Assembly (NCBI GenBank): GCA_963682025.1
Contig: OY821519.1
Location: forward strand, 161,834,487 to 161,898,486
From: Cordilura impudica
Taxonomy: Eukaryota; Arthropoda; Insecta; Diptera; Scathophagidae
DNA: 64,000 nucleotides
Direction of reading: 5' to 3'
The position numbers and the translations under genes were made by a program. Positions 54,126 to 64,000 of this stretch are shown piece by piece. The notes beneath the pieces are model-generated. The model did no database searches, was not told the DNA's origin, and saw only the letters and a program-made list of their open reading frames with translations. Position 1 is the first letter of the stretch. The number at the start of each line of letters is the position of its first letter.

Positions 54126-54599
54126 GGTGGAGGTTACAATAATCTGTAATTTGACATGTTTTCAAATAATATAAATGTTTTTAGTTTTTTAGAAAGTTGC
54201 ATAATTCTAATACCATTGGTTTCAAATAAAACGATATATATTATATCAACTTATTATCCTTCTGGAAATAATGATACGGATCTCAAATATGAAATTTAAA
54301 ATTTCCTGAATATCTCAATCTACAAAATTTAAATAATTATTACATATTAGCAGGTGTTAGTAAATTATCTTTCTAATAAAACAACAAAATCTATTATCGG
54401 TGGAAAAACTACCAAGTTATATCAAGTTCTCCAGACAATAAATGCGCCGTAGGTCACTTGATTAAGAAAATCGAGTTCACATTTTTAAAGAAATTGAAAT
54501 TTACAACAACAACATTTTTGCATTCTCCTGATCCCAAAATGATCTTATGTAAAGTATTTTGCATCTCGTCGATTGTTATGCCATTCTAAATTAATGTCA
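54126..54599. other. A/T-rich DNA, nothing recognised
   Basis: No repeat or reading frame that I can support. Confidence 0.4.
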
Positions 54600-55880
54600 A
54601 AATGGTACGTATTTTTTAGCACTAATTCAAAATCTCCAATTTTACTTTTTCAAAAATTTTGTTCAAGAAATTTACCGAATTAACGATCCTAAATCCGTCA
54701 TTTATAATTGTAGTGAGTTCCAGAAGTTGGTGATTGTAGAACGAGATTTACGAAAGCCGTGTTGATATGGAGAAAGTATGGATGATACTTGATGAGATAA
54801 TGAGTCTGTTATAATTTTTTCTAAAAGTTTGGGGATTGCACTCAATTTTGCGATGCCTCTGTAGTTAGACACATTGACCTTATTGCCTGATTTATATAAA
54901 GGGATGATATAAGATTCCTTCCATAGAGATAGTAAAATACTGTACGCAAGGACTGATTAAAAAGTGTTGTTAGTGGATAGGACAGGGAGTCAGCAAAGTG
55001 CTTAAGAATATTATTTGGTCAGGACCAGAATCAAAAGAATTTTTCAGTGCTTTCATGTTACTCAAAACAGTGTTATTGTTAATGAAATTTACATTTATTA
55101 TCGAAACAGCTTTGGAAATTTCAAAAGGATATTGTACGGATTTATCAAAATTTTGTAAGGAATATGTTGTAGCAAAAAAATCAAAGAACATTACTGATTG
55201 ATAAATCATCATCGGCTGAAATATGTTCCTTCTGATTATGCATAGGATTCTTAATTGGCAAATTGAATGGAAGCAAAATAAGTAAATTTACTGTAGGATG
55301 ATAACGGTCTTCAGGTAAAGTAATTGGATTAGATAGATGCAGCGATACTTCAGATGGTTCATTAATAAAAATTAAATCTAAAAGTTTTCCATACGCCTTG
55401 AGAATATGATTTACTTGGAAAAGACCATAATCAAATAACGATTCGATGAATTGATTTACACGGCCATTCATAATAACAGGAACGAAATAATTGGTGTTGT
55501 AAGAATTTGTCCACGAAATAGATGGTTAGTTGAAATCGGCAAAAAAGAAAACTAAATCAGATGTTTTAGAATTCAAAAAGGTTTTTTTTCATAGCTGACA
55601 TATATTTAATGTAAAAATCATCACTGAAACCAGGAGGGACATACGAACATGAGATGTATAATGATTTGTTTCTTAATTTGATTTTTATCGCAGCAAATTC
55701 AATATCAGATGTGGAAGAGTCTATAATTTGCTCGGTAGAAAATTTTACTGAGACTGCGATTAATACTTCACCGCCAATTTTTTTAATTATATAAACACGA
55801 TCACATCTGTATATATGGTACTTATCGCAAAGAATTTCAGAGTTATGAATATTATTATTAAGCAGGTTTCAGTAAAAACA
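54600..55880 (-). pseudogene. Jockey-like LINE ORF2 remnant (endonuclease and RT start)
   Basis: Minus strand, many breaks. Endonuclease: NIHNSEILCDKYHIYRCDRV, IGGEVLIAVSVKFSTEQIID, ADFN..SISWTNSYNT, RVNQFIESLFDYGLFQVNHI and KLLDLIFINEPSEVSLHLSN. Then, after a large deletion, RT: SGPDQI.LKHFADSLSYPLT, WKESYIIPLYKSGNKVNVSN ... YRGIAKLSAIPKLLEKIITD and ILSPYQHGFRKSRSTITN. The sequence stops before the catalytic YADD, at about 54670. Confidence 0.8.
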
Positions 55881-55959
55881 ATAATATGGTAATTGAAGTC
55901 TGATACACTACAGACAAATGTTCGTCAGATGGTAAAGAAATTAGTTTTTTGACAAATCA

Positions 55960-56930
55960 ACCGTAAGGAGGAGGTAATTGAATAGCATTAGACGAAGCAG
56001 TATCTTTGAAAATATACTCACGAATTATAGCTTCCGGTGGCCAAAAATCTGGATTTACAACCGTAGCAAACACTTCTTCATGAAGGATAATTTTAAAGAT
56101 GCTTTACTTCGTTTTTCAGCGTATTTAAATTTAAAAACATTCATATCAATATCAATAGGAAGGCGTTATTTTATATAAAATGATACATCTTCTTCTGTTG
56201 TTTCAGCTGCGAATCGAGCAGCAAAAATGGTTTTATTTGACGCAATCTCTCTTAATTGTTTAGGAACATTTGTTAGAACAGTACTATTAATATTATCCAT
56301 GAAACCAGTATTAAGCGGACTATTAACAGGGGAATAAAATATATTTGAACCAGCAGGCACCATGTTAAAAGGCATAAGTACGTTGTTAGATGGAATGCTT
56401 TCAGGATGCTTAATTTGAGTGAAGACAGAATTATTTTGAGCATTAATTGAAGAATTAGGTAAAATATTGATGATAGGAACACTCGACGGACCATTATCTG
56501 AAGTCGATGTAAATGGAGCCGAATTGTTTGTTGCATTTGAATCGGATAAAGGATTTATTTTTATTTATTTATTTATTTTGGTGACATTTTTTCCTTTTGG
56601 GGTATTTGGATGGAGATTCAAGCCATGTAGTTAAGTTGGAAGGGTTATCAAACAAGTCCTTATGTTTTTTAAACTTCTCAGTTAAAATCATGAGGTCTTG
56701 ACTTATGGTATCTAATTCACTTCGAGTATTTTTGAAGAACGAATAAAATTGGATATCATAAATCTTACATTTACTGCAACACCATCGACGTCCTTTCTCT
56801 TCCCGTAAATTATCAGCAGTACGAGTAGTTAATTCAACACAGTTAACTATTGAATCTTTATCAGAAGTAACGCTGCAGCTAGGTTTGGAGCACGGCTTAA
56901 TATTATTTTTAATTGGGTATGTATTAAATT
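55960..56930 (-). pseudogene. Jockey-like LINE ORF1 remnant
   Basis: Minus strand. The start has a Cys cluster (CSKPSC ... NLREEKGRRWCCSKCK), reminiscent of the PHD-like fingers in ORF1 of such elements. EFFKNTRSEL-like helical segment, then NVPKQLREIASNKTIFAARF, AAETTEEDVSFYIK, stop, DIDMNVFKFKYAEKRSKASL, and EEVFATVVNPDFWPPEAIIR ... EYIFKD, ending with LPPPYG. A (TAAATAAATA)-type tract at about 56560 shifts the frame. ORF1 proteins bind the element RNA. Confidence 0.7.
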
Positions 56931-57126
56931 AAAGTATGTATCATATATATTAAAAAAATTTATGAAAGCTAAAGCGAGACCGTCTGACCGTTCTATCCGG
57001 CCGATTTGGTTCATTTTTTTTTATGAAAGGTATTTAGACCATCAATCATTGCAATTTACTCAGCTCCCACCTTACTCATTCTCCTCATAGCTCCTCATCT
57101 AATGAATGGATCTTGATCGTTTACTC

Positions 57127-57330
57127 TCAGAACACTCAGTGGATCAAGCTCTTTCTTTTGAGCTATTAACTGCTTAAATTCGTTGAGTTTGAGAAAAGTT
57201 ATGCGTGCACAATCAATCTAATTAACGTAGGTTATTGACACAAGTCTAAGAACACTCAGTGGATCAAGCTCTTTCTTTTGAGCTATTACCTGTTTAAATT
57301 CGTTGAATTTGAGGAAAGTTATGCGTGCAG
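57127..57330. repeat. Tandem duplication, ~119-bp period
   Basis: agaacactcagtggatcaag through aaagttatgcgtgca occurs at 57127-57210 and again at 57247-57330 with about five differences. Confidence 0.85.
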
Positions 57331-57964
57331 AGTCAACTTTACATTATGCAGCACGCAAGGTAACGTACAGATTGAGGAAAGTTAGAATTTGCACTCGAAT
57401 TTCGAGTGCTGGGCTATACTAGCTATTTATTAAAAAAGTAATGTTTATGAATGTTAAGCATTTATGCGATTTTACATTCAATGTATTATTTAAATTTAAC
57501 GTATTGTTCCGAAAAATACAATACTGTATAATTTTCACCGGTGCACTGTGGTCCCAAATCAATTTTTTTGGCATAAATTCTAAAAATATTGTTAGAGCTT
57601 TAATTTTTGCATATTTATAGACCATATAAAGAAAACAACAAAAATTCTTATCGGATCACGCCCACACCCCACTCCCACTAAATACTTACAATAAACTTTA
57701 ATCCGCCCATATATTAAAGAATAAAAATATTTGTCATGGATTCTAAAATGTATTTCAGATTATATTATTAAGAACTTTAAAGTAATAATTAAAAATATTT
57801 GTACACTAGTGGCGATAAAATAGGAATACCTGTTTAAAAATAGAAAAAACAAAACTTGAAAAAAATTTAAAATAAAAACATTTAACACATTAAATTCATT
57901 TAAAGTAACCAAAATTGAAAAAAATAGAAACTAACAAAAAAAACATTAAATATGTTAGTTTCTC
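57331..57964. other. Non-coding A/T-rich DNA
   Basis: Nothing recognised apart from cggtgcactgtggtcccaaa near 57538, which looks like a transposon end without a visible partner. Confidence 0.35.
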
Positions 57965-58085
57965 CATTAGTCCATCGAACATGATGTCTTTCATTCGCTT
58001 CTCCGCACGCAGACTCTGTTCTTGTGTCATTTTCCGCAGCTTAGATGCTACGGTGACCCCGTAGAAATCAAAATCGTCCATTCTT
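57965..58085 (-). CDS. BESS-motif exon (fragment of a MADF-BESS-type gene?)
   Basis: The minus-strand reading MDDFDFYGVTVASKLRKMTQ ... EQSLRAEKRMKDIMFDGLME fits the ~40-residue BESS motif (D..FF..V...LR.....Q...K..I...L), a protein-interaction helix pair found at the C-terminus of MADF regulators. The stretch is far more GC-rich than its flanks, as expected for constrained coding sequence. An AAG just upstream may be a splice acceptor. The frame continues into Phe/Leu-rich sequence to 57896, so the true end may differ. The MADF relic at 12.0-12.4 kb is on the same strand but 45 kb away and broken. Confidence 0.55.
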
Positions 58086-58105
58086 AATTGTAATATTTTC
58101 AAATT

Positions 58106-58447
58106 TTGACGAAAATCCAATGCGGAAGATGTTTAGTAATGGCAAAAGGACCATCAGCAGCAGCGACAACATTCGTACAGAACAAGGTCCATAACATGGA
58201 TAAAATTGTAGTAGCATCTAAGTATTATTCAGATATATCTAAAAAGTTCTTCTCTATTTACACGAACTTCTTCATGAAAAATTTCCACAACATAAACTTA
58301 CGACATAGTATAATAAATGAAATCCGTCGGATTCTGGCTACATCGAAGGAATTCTCTGGATGGGTCGATGAAACCGATCCCTGCAGATTACACAGGAAAG
58401 CAGTTTTAGATTTTTATATAACTGCTTTGTTACATAAAAACTCCTAA
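58106..58447 (+). CDS. Unrecognised 113-codon ORF
   Basis: Starts ATG 58106 (MTKIQCGRCLVMAKGPSAAA) and ends KAVLDFYITALLHKNS. The middle (KYYSDISKKFFSIYTNFFMK ... NEIRRILATSKEFSGWVDET) is helical and mixed-charge, with GC higher than the surroundings. It looks like genuine coding sequence, perhaps the last exon of a transposase or host gene, but I cannot name it. It is only 21 bp from, and opposite to, the BESS exon. Confidence 0.4.
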   Translation: MTKIQCGRCLVMAKGPSAAATTFVQNKVHNMDKIVVASKYYSDISKKFFSIYTNFFMKNFHNINLRHSIINEIRRILATSKEFSGWVDETDPCRLHRKAVLDFYITALLHKNS

Positions 58448-58534
58448 ACATTAGTAAATACCTTGATTGTTAATAAAAGGCAACAAATGAAGGAAAATAA
58501 AAAATTTTACAAATTAACAAATTAGAAAAAAGCT

Positions 58535-59147
58535 AATCCGGGAAGCCGAAAGGACTACACAACAATTAGTGCTGTGCTGTGATGTCAATGCACATCATCC
58601 GATCTGGGGAAGTACCAATTTGAACGAAAGAGGTGAGTTACTTTTGGAGTTTTTATTTAGTACTAACCTATATATATGTAACAAGGGAAATGAACTGACT
58701 TTTGTAACTAGTATTCGTAGGGAGGTTCTTGACGTTAGCTTTTTATCGGACACATTATTTGATAAAATTGATTGTTGGAGGTTGTTGGATGACCACTCCT
58801 TTTCTGACCATCGATACATTGAATTTTTGCTTAGAGAAAAAGACCCGATGGAAAGTGTCCCCAGAAATCTGAAGAGGACAAATTGGGTTAAGTATAGGAA
58901 AACCTTTGCCGGGTTATTGGCGACAATACCCTTATCCGAACCGCGTAATTCTGAGGATATAGACGGTCTTGTGGATCATATTACGACGGTTTTTAACAAA
59001 TCTTTAGATGCTTCTTGCCCCGCGGTGAGGCCAAAGGGCAAGAAGAAACCACCATGGTGGTCTAGCGAGCTGCAACAGGGCAGATACTCCTGCAGGAAAC
59101 TCTTGGCCTACAAGCTGCAGCTTGGAAAAAATTCTGTGATAATATAG
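58535..59147 (+). pseudogene. LINE endonuclease C-terminal part and linker
   Basis: REAERTTQQLVLCCDVNAHH, PIWGSTNLNERGELLLEFLF, REVLDVSFLSDTLFDKIDCW and LDDHSFSDHRYIEF (SDHR, catalytic His). Then NWVKYRKTFAGLLATIPLSE and KKPPWWSSELQQGRYSCRKL. The Glu and N-terminal part were lost by 5' truncation. The stop at 59145-59147 comes from a frame change. Confidence 0.82.
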
Positions 59148-60480
59148 AAGCATTCAGGCTGCGAAAGGTTCTGGCTTCTATCCCTCACACATTAGGTTAT
59201 CTGAAAGATCCGTTGGGGGTGTGGACTACCTCTAGTGGGGAATCACTTAGCCTGCTTGTGGATACCCATTTTCCGGGCAATTCCCCTACGCTTCAGGCGT
59301 CAGAATACTCATACGGTAGTGCGACGGATATTGCTTCGGAGATAGTCACATACCAACACCGAACTGGGCGATTAGTAGCTTCAAACCTTACAAATCTCCA
59401 GGACCTGACGGTATCATTCCAGCTGAATTGCAGCACGTGTCGGACTACATTTCCCCTTGGCTATGTAGGCTTTTCATTCCCTGTATCAACTTAGCTTATA
59501 TTCCCCTGAAGTGGAGGGAGACGAAAGTGGTGTTCATTCCAAACGCTGGGAAAAGTTCACACACTATCCCAAAATACTTCAGACTAATAAGTCTATCATC
59601 ATCCTTATTGAAGACAATGGAGCGTATGATAGATTCTTACTTACGAAGAGTTATTGATCCTAAACTGCTGTCGGTGCGACAACACGCTTACAGCAAGGGA
59701 AGGTCAACCGAAACAGCTCTTCACGAGCTTGTGAGTACCATCGAAAAATCGCTCTCGGTAGGAGAATACACCATGACAGCCTTTTTGGATATAGAAGGGG
59801 CTTTTAACAATGTCACACCGGACTCATTATTAGCGGCACTATCTAGTCTAGGAGTCAACTCCGTGATCATCTCACTGATTGGTAATCTGCTTGCCAACAG
59901 GCGGCTAACGTCTAAATTGGGAACGACTCTAATATCCCGATTTGTGAACAGAGGAACGCCACAAGGAGGCGTTCTGTCACCACTTCTATGGAACTTAGCG
60001 CTAAACTCAATGCTAGTTTCGTTGGAGAGACAAGGCTGCAACGTGGTCGCCTATGCTGATGACGTGGCCATAGCCGTAAATGGGAAGTTTCTATCCACAA
60101 TTAGAGATATTCTACAGTGGGCTCTAACTATGCTATCTAGCTGGGCAAGTAGTTGCGGTCTGGGGGTAAATCCGACCAAAACGGAACTTGTTCTTTTCAC
60201 GAGGAAGTATAAGATACCTACCTTCGACCCTATTTCTCTTTACGGTACTGAAATCGCCTTCTCTGATGGAGCCATGTATCTTGGCGTATTCCTGGACAGG
60301 AAGCTGAACTGCAGACGGAACTTGGAGGAAAGGGCGAAGAAGGCGACTACACTTTATACTCCTGCAAAAAGGTCATTGGTTAGCGGTGGGGCTTCAGCCC
60401 GAAAATTGCTTACTGGATCTACACAGCGGTGGTTCGCCCAATACTGCTGTACGCGGTCATCGTTTGGTGGCCTGCTCTAG
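59148..60480 (+). pseudogene. LINE reverse transcriptase
   Basis: Fragments over 59160-59430, then open 59428-60480: CINLAYIPLKWRETKVVFIP, IPKYFRLISLSSSLLKTMER, RQHAYSKGRSTETALHELVS, TAFLDIEGAFNNVTPDSLLA (first Asp), NRGTPQGGVLSPLLWNLALN, CNVVAYADDVAIAVNGKF (YADD intact) and GLGVNPTKTELVLFTRKYKI, YLGVFLDRKLNCRRNLEERA. The RT core is uninterrupted over 350 codons. Confidence 0.9.
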
Positions 60481-61274
60481 AGAAGGCCTCCAATTACAAC
60501 CTTCTCTCAAGGGTACAGAGAATGGCTTCTATGTGTATCACTGGTGCCCTTCGTACTACACCTACGGATGCCTTGAACATCCTCTTACACCTAATACCGT
60601 TGGACATATTAGGAAAGCAGTCGGCGGCCTCATCGGCCATTCGACGAAGAAGCACAATACAATGGCGTGGTCATAATTGTGGCCATGGAGTGATCCTGAC
60701 CAACAGGAACTTACCATTGAACGTGGATTACACTACTCCGAGGAGTGTATTCGAACGACACTACAAAACTCTGATACCGACCAGGGAATCTTGGTCAGGG
60801 AGGATTCCAGGTAGCAGGCGTTCCATAAATTTCTATACTGACGGATCGAAATTGTGTGGTCAAGTTGGTTTCTGAGTCTATTTAAAGGAGCTTGGACTAA
60901 ACCCGGCTCGCAGGTTGCCATATCACTGCAGTGTTTATCAGGCAGAGGTACTGGCAATAAAGGAAGTTGCTGACTGGTTGGGTCGGAATATTCTGTCTAC
61001 AACTGCAGTCAACATCTACTCTGATAGGCAGGCCGCGGTAAAATCCTTGGAACGCCTCAGGGTCTCGTCAAATGACTTCTGTCGTAGCTGCATTGATGTG
61101 GAGGAGGTGGGGACCATAGAACACTTCCTTTGCTATTTCCCAGCGCTCTCGAGAACGAGCCTCCGAGCATTGGGATCGCCGTTTCTTCACGATCTCTCTG
61201 ATCTCTCAAATGTTGACATTTCACATATCAGGGACTTCATCAGGAGCTCAAATTGGTTCTACGGTGGGGACTGA
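60429..61274 (+). pseudogene. LINE RNase H and C-terminal finger
   Basis: VRPILLYAVIVWWPALEKAS and RMASMCITGALRTTPTDALN are the post-RT region. INFYTDGSKLCGQVGF (Asp) ends in a TGA. CSVYQAEVLAIKEVADWLGR (Glu) and NIYSDRQAAVKSLERL (Asp) follow in 60915-61060. The end of RNase H is short, joining directly to CRSCIDVEEVGTIEHFLCYF, a CX2CX8-HX4C-type finger. Stop at 61272-61274. Confidence 0.83.
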
Positions 61275-61380
61275 GGGGAACACCTATTCTTCCCGTGGTA
61301 TCACAATGGACCCCAGGGTCTAAGTGTGCCTTTCCTTTGGTTTTGCAGCCACTTTCAACCTAACCTAACCTAACAAATTA

Positions 61381-61831
61381 AAATGTGTTTCTTTTCACGA
61401 CAATAACATAAATTTTTATGTATTAAGTATTATGTATTTAAGTTTATTAAAATTTTAATTTTTTTTTATTCTTATTATTTATTGTTCTTAAGTATTTTCC
61501 AATGTCAATGACATAATTTTTTATGTCAACTAATGTTTTATTAAATTATTAAATGAAAGACAATAAAATTTTAATTTTAAAGCAAATTTAATTATGTTTA
61601 TTTCAAAGACAATAATATTAATTTTTATGTAAACTTATTTTTTTTAACAACTATTTATTAATAAAATTTTTTATTTTCTTTTTTTCATTTATTAGCTCCT
61701 CAAACAAATTCAAAAAGAGATTTTATTATAAATCAAATTAATCAAAAACATCAAATTTTTAAATATAAATGAAAAATTTCACAATACATAAGTCATAACA
61801 ACACAGAGTTAAGCAAATACATAAATTGCTA
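61381..61831. other. A/T-rich flank
   Basis: Low-complexity A/T with repeated acaataa and tttttatgta. No gene. Confidence 0.4.
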
Positions 61832-62610
61832 TTTATACCCTATACCACTATGTGGTTTGGGTATAATGACTTTGTGCTGCTGTTTGTAACAACCAAAAAT
61901 ATTTGACCCAGACCCATCTTTAATTATACCGATCGAATCAGAATCACTTTTTGAGTTGATTTAACAATGTCCGTCCGTCCGTCTGTGTGTCCATGTAAAC
62001 CTTGTAATCAAACTGCAGGTCGCAAATATTAATATATTTCGATGAAATTTGGTATACATAAGCTTTCATCGGCCGTGGGATGAACGCTATTGAAATTGGT
62101 CAAATTCGGTTCATGTTCAGACCTAGCCCCCATACAAATTACCCCTATGAAATCGACATAAATTGCCATAAGATCCAAATTGTCATATAGATCTTACTCA
62201 AATTGGGTTTGTATGCGTTCATTACATCCATTAATGAGTAGTCCAAAAATGATCCCTTTGGCCCCATACAGAGCTGCTTCCCGATATTCACTTAAATCTA
62301 TTAAAAATCAAAAATATTGCACTGATTCTTCTGAAATTTTGTTTGTATATGTTTTTGCAAAATACAAGAGACGTTACCAACCATGGTCAGGATCGGTCCA
62401 TTTTTGGACCTAGTCCCCATATAGATATAGCATCCGATATGAACTTTTTCATATCTGCAGCCAAAAAAATTAATAAAAATCCCACTCAAATTTGGTTTTT
62501 GCTTATTTTCTATGTCCAGTTAGTTGGGCCTAAGAGATAGGGTTTCCAAACGCATGGTATAGGGTATCGTATAGTCGGTCTAGACCAACTATAATTTTCT
62601 TACTTGTTTT
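61832..62610 (+). repeat. 'tataccctat' interspersed repeat, long copy
   Basis: Starts tttataccctataccactat, includes gtccgtccgtccgtctgtgtg (a CCGT-type microsatellite), atttggtatacataagcttt and gctattgaaattggtcaaat, and ends agggtatcgtatagtcggtc ... cttacttgtttt. Non-coding, about 780 bp. A shorter copy lies at 944-1150. Confidence 0.7.
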
Positions 62611-63124
62611 AAAATATAAATTTAAATTATCTTCAAATTTTTATCTTAACCCTGTGACAAAAACAATGTATGTCACACAATTTGCTTCCAGATTCATTTG
62701 GCTATGTCGCAATTCCCTGTCCGATGTTGGTTCCCATCTCATCCACTCTTGCGTTGTCTGCTTTCTTGTCACAAAATCATGGTTTGCACATCCTCTATTA
62801 TATATGATTCTTGGAGATGTGTGCATACAATTTATGTATTTATATTGTATGTCTCAAACGACATATTGTTTTTTTTTTTTTTAATATTTTGTGTCACATT
62901 GATTGTGTTTAATTCATATCAACAATTTCTGTCCGATGTCAGTAATCATTTCCTATCTCTTATCTTAAGATTTTCAGAATCATCATGGGACACGGTCTAT
63001 CAGTATTTTAAATGCTCATGGACAATAAAAATTTGTTGGTTCCTATCTCTTCCCTCTTGTTCATGTCATAAAATCATGGTTTGCACATCCTCTGTTACAT
63101 ATGATTCTTGTTTGCACATCCTCT
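62611..63124. repeat. Region with a ~33-bp module repeated three times
   Basis: tttgcacatcctctattatatatgattcttgg-type sequence (33 bp) occurs at about 62783, 63078 (two changes) and 63111. The last is fused to the gypsy fragment. Between them are diverged repeats of tgtccgatgt and cctatctctt. No coding motif. Confidence 0.6.
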
Positions 63125-64000
63125 ATTATATATGGTTCTTGGTACGTCGTTCATCATTCTTTGAGAAGAAGCTGGGGCATTTTTTAAACCAAAGGCATTC
63201 GTGTGAATTCATAATGTCCTATTGATGTTGAAAATGCCGTTTTATATCTGTATTCAGGTAAAATTGGAATTTGATGAAAACCTTTAGCTAAATCTAATGT
63301 ACTAAAGTTTTGAGAATTTCCCAAATTTGAAAAAAGGTCCTCCATATTAGGTATTGGAAATTTGTCTTCAATAGTGACGTCGTTAAGTTTTCTGTAATCA
63401 ATTACTACTCTCCATTTCTGTTTTCCAGATTTTTGGGAACAACCCAAATAGGAGCATTACAAGGGGTTGATGATTTTGTAATTATACCAGAATTTAACAT
63501 CTCATTTATTTGTTCTTCTACTTCACCTTTGTGGATTTCTGGGAATCGACATGTCCTTGAATATACAGGAATATCATTTTTGGTTGGTATTTTATGTTCA
63601 TATTTACCAACTGAAGATAATTTTTCTCCTTCAATATAAAAAACTGATTTTTGATTAAATTTGTCAATTCCTCCTTAATTTCTTCTTTATTTAAATTTTC
63701 AAATACTAATTTGTTAGTTAAACAATCGATTTTGGGTTCATTAAAATTTATGTCCATTATTATTGAATCAAAATACTTTTTATCTTCTTCTATATATGCA
63801 CCTAAAGAGTTGTCAAATATAAATGGTATTTTAGAATTTTAAGTGATTAATAACTTTTCTCTTAAGTCAATTTAGCTTCCAATGGTTTTAATAAGTTACA
63901 TTCTATAATACCATCGAAATCACCAAAAATTTCTGTTTCTAACATTTCAATTTTTGAGTTAGGTGAATTAAATTCTTTAAAAAGTGAAATTGTTATTATA
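63125..64000 (-). pseudogene. Ty3/gypsy pol fragment, truncated at both sides
   Basis: Minus strand, entering from the window edge. The protease end region (IECNLLKPLEAKL, PKIDCLTNKLVFENLNKEEI) is followed by RT start: KYEHKIPTKNDIPVYSRTCR-type sequence, [46 protein letters not shown] ... IPNMEDL and [15 protein letters not shown] (first catalytic Asp). FTRMPL then changes frame to FGLKNAP and QRMMNDV, after which the sequence switches to the 33-bp repeat module. The style is that of the 17.6/297-like insect gypsy elements. The YVDD part is absent. Confidence 0.82.

Larger units (their letters stand above)
58525..61371 (+). mobile_element. 5'-truncated LINE with RNase H and CCTAA-type tail
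   Basis: Flanked by a 9-bp duplication AACAAATTA (58516-58524, 61372-61380). It enters within the endonuclease, then RT (AYADD), RNase H and a C-terminal CCHC-like finger, a short 3' UTR and a tail of acctaacctaacctaac. RNase H plus this layout point to the I/LOA group of non-LTR elements. Several frame changes. Confidence 0.87.

Overview
The window is a gene-poor, A/T-rich stretch of an insect genome, very probably a brachyceran fly (Diptera). The reasons are the BEL/Pao, copia, Ty3/gypsy, Jockey-like and I/LOA-like retroelements, the Transib, mariner, hAT and Helitron DNA elements, copia-type primer sites matching initiator tRNA-Met, and two copies of an interspersed repeat starting with 'tataccctat' that I associate with higher flies. 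No tRNA, rRNA, CRISPR array or bacterial-style gene is visible. Almost everything is transposable-element sequence in several stages of decay, with a few relics of host-type genes (MADF, BESS and THAP domains, two orphan exons).

Layout. 0-3.3 kb: interspersed repeat, a compound tandem array, and a candidate last exon. 3362-11851: a complete but dead BEL/Pao element (BEL1) with 433/435-bp LTRs and a 5-bp target duplication. 12.0-12.4 kb: a broken MADF gene on the minus strand. 13.46-19.42 kb: a pair of ~280-bp inverted arms around a THAP relic, split by a copia element (13656-18063) whose 5' LTR holds a TA-flanked MITE. 19800-27689: a minus-strand Pao-type element (BEL2) with a second zinc-knuckle/protease module downstream of integrase.

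28714-52427 is a five-level nest that can be unpicked from its junctions. The outermost layer is a ~2-kb DNA element with ~600-bp terminal inverted repeats. Its right arm was hit by a minus-strand copia element (copia2, 30217-42938, duplication TGCAC) and by an env-bearing minus-strand BEL element (BEL3, 43242-52243, duplication GCAAA). One LTR of copia2 was hit by a Helitron (30369-37786) and the other by a mariner (42201-42886). The Helitron carries two abutting TTAA-flanked MITEs and a full-length Transib element (33753-37318, duplication CGGCG) coding for a RAG1-like transposase with all three catalytic acidic residues, the CX2C and HX4H zinc ligands, and RSS-heptamer-like ends. The Transib intron in turn holds a hAT MITE.

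52.4-64 kb: an endonuclease fragment of a LINE, a ~412-bp tandem duplication, a decayed Jockey-like LINE (minus), a BESS-motif exon, an unrecognised 113-codon ORF, a 5'-truncated RNase H-bearing LINE with a CCTAA-type tail and a 9-bp target duplication, an interspersed repeat, and a Ty3/gypsy fragment running off the right edge.

The elements do not act together as a pathway; the informative relations are nesting order and junction structure. The points most worth following are the Transib element, the BEL3 proviral end in which the 5' LTR was replaced by an inverted copy of its own 3' end, the Helitron with two 5' ends, the phased short-motif arrays in BEL3 and BEL2, the duplicated zinc-knuckle/protease module of BEL2, and hammerhead-ribozyme-like motifs in two short repeat copies.
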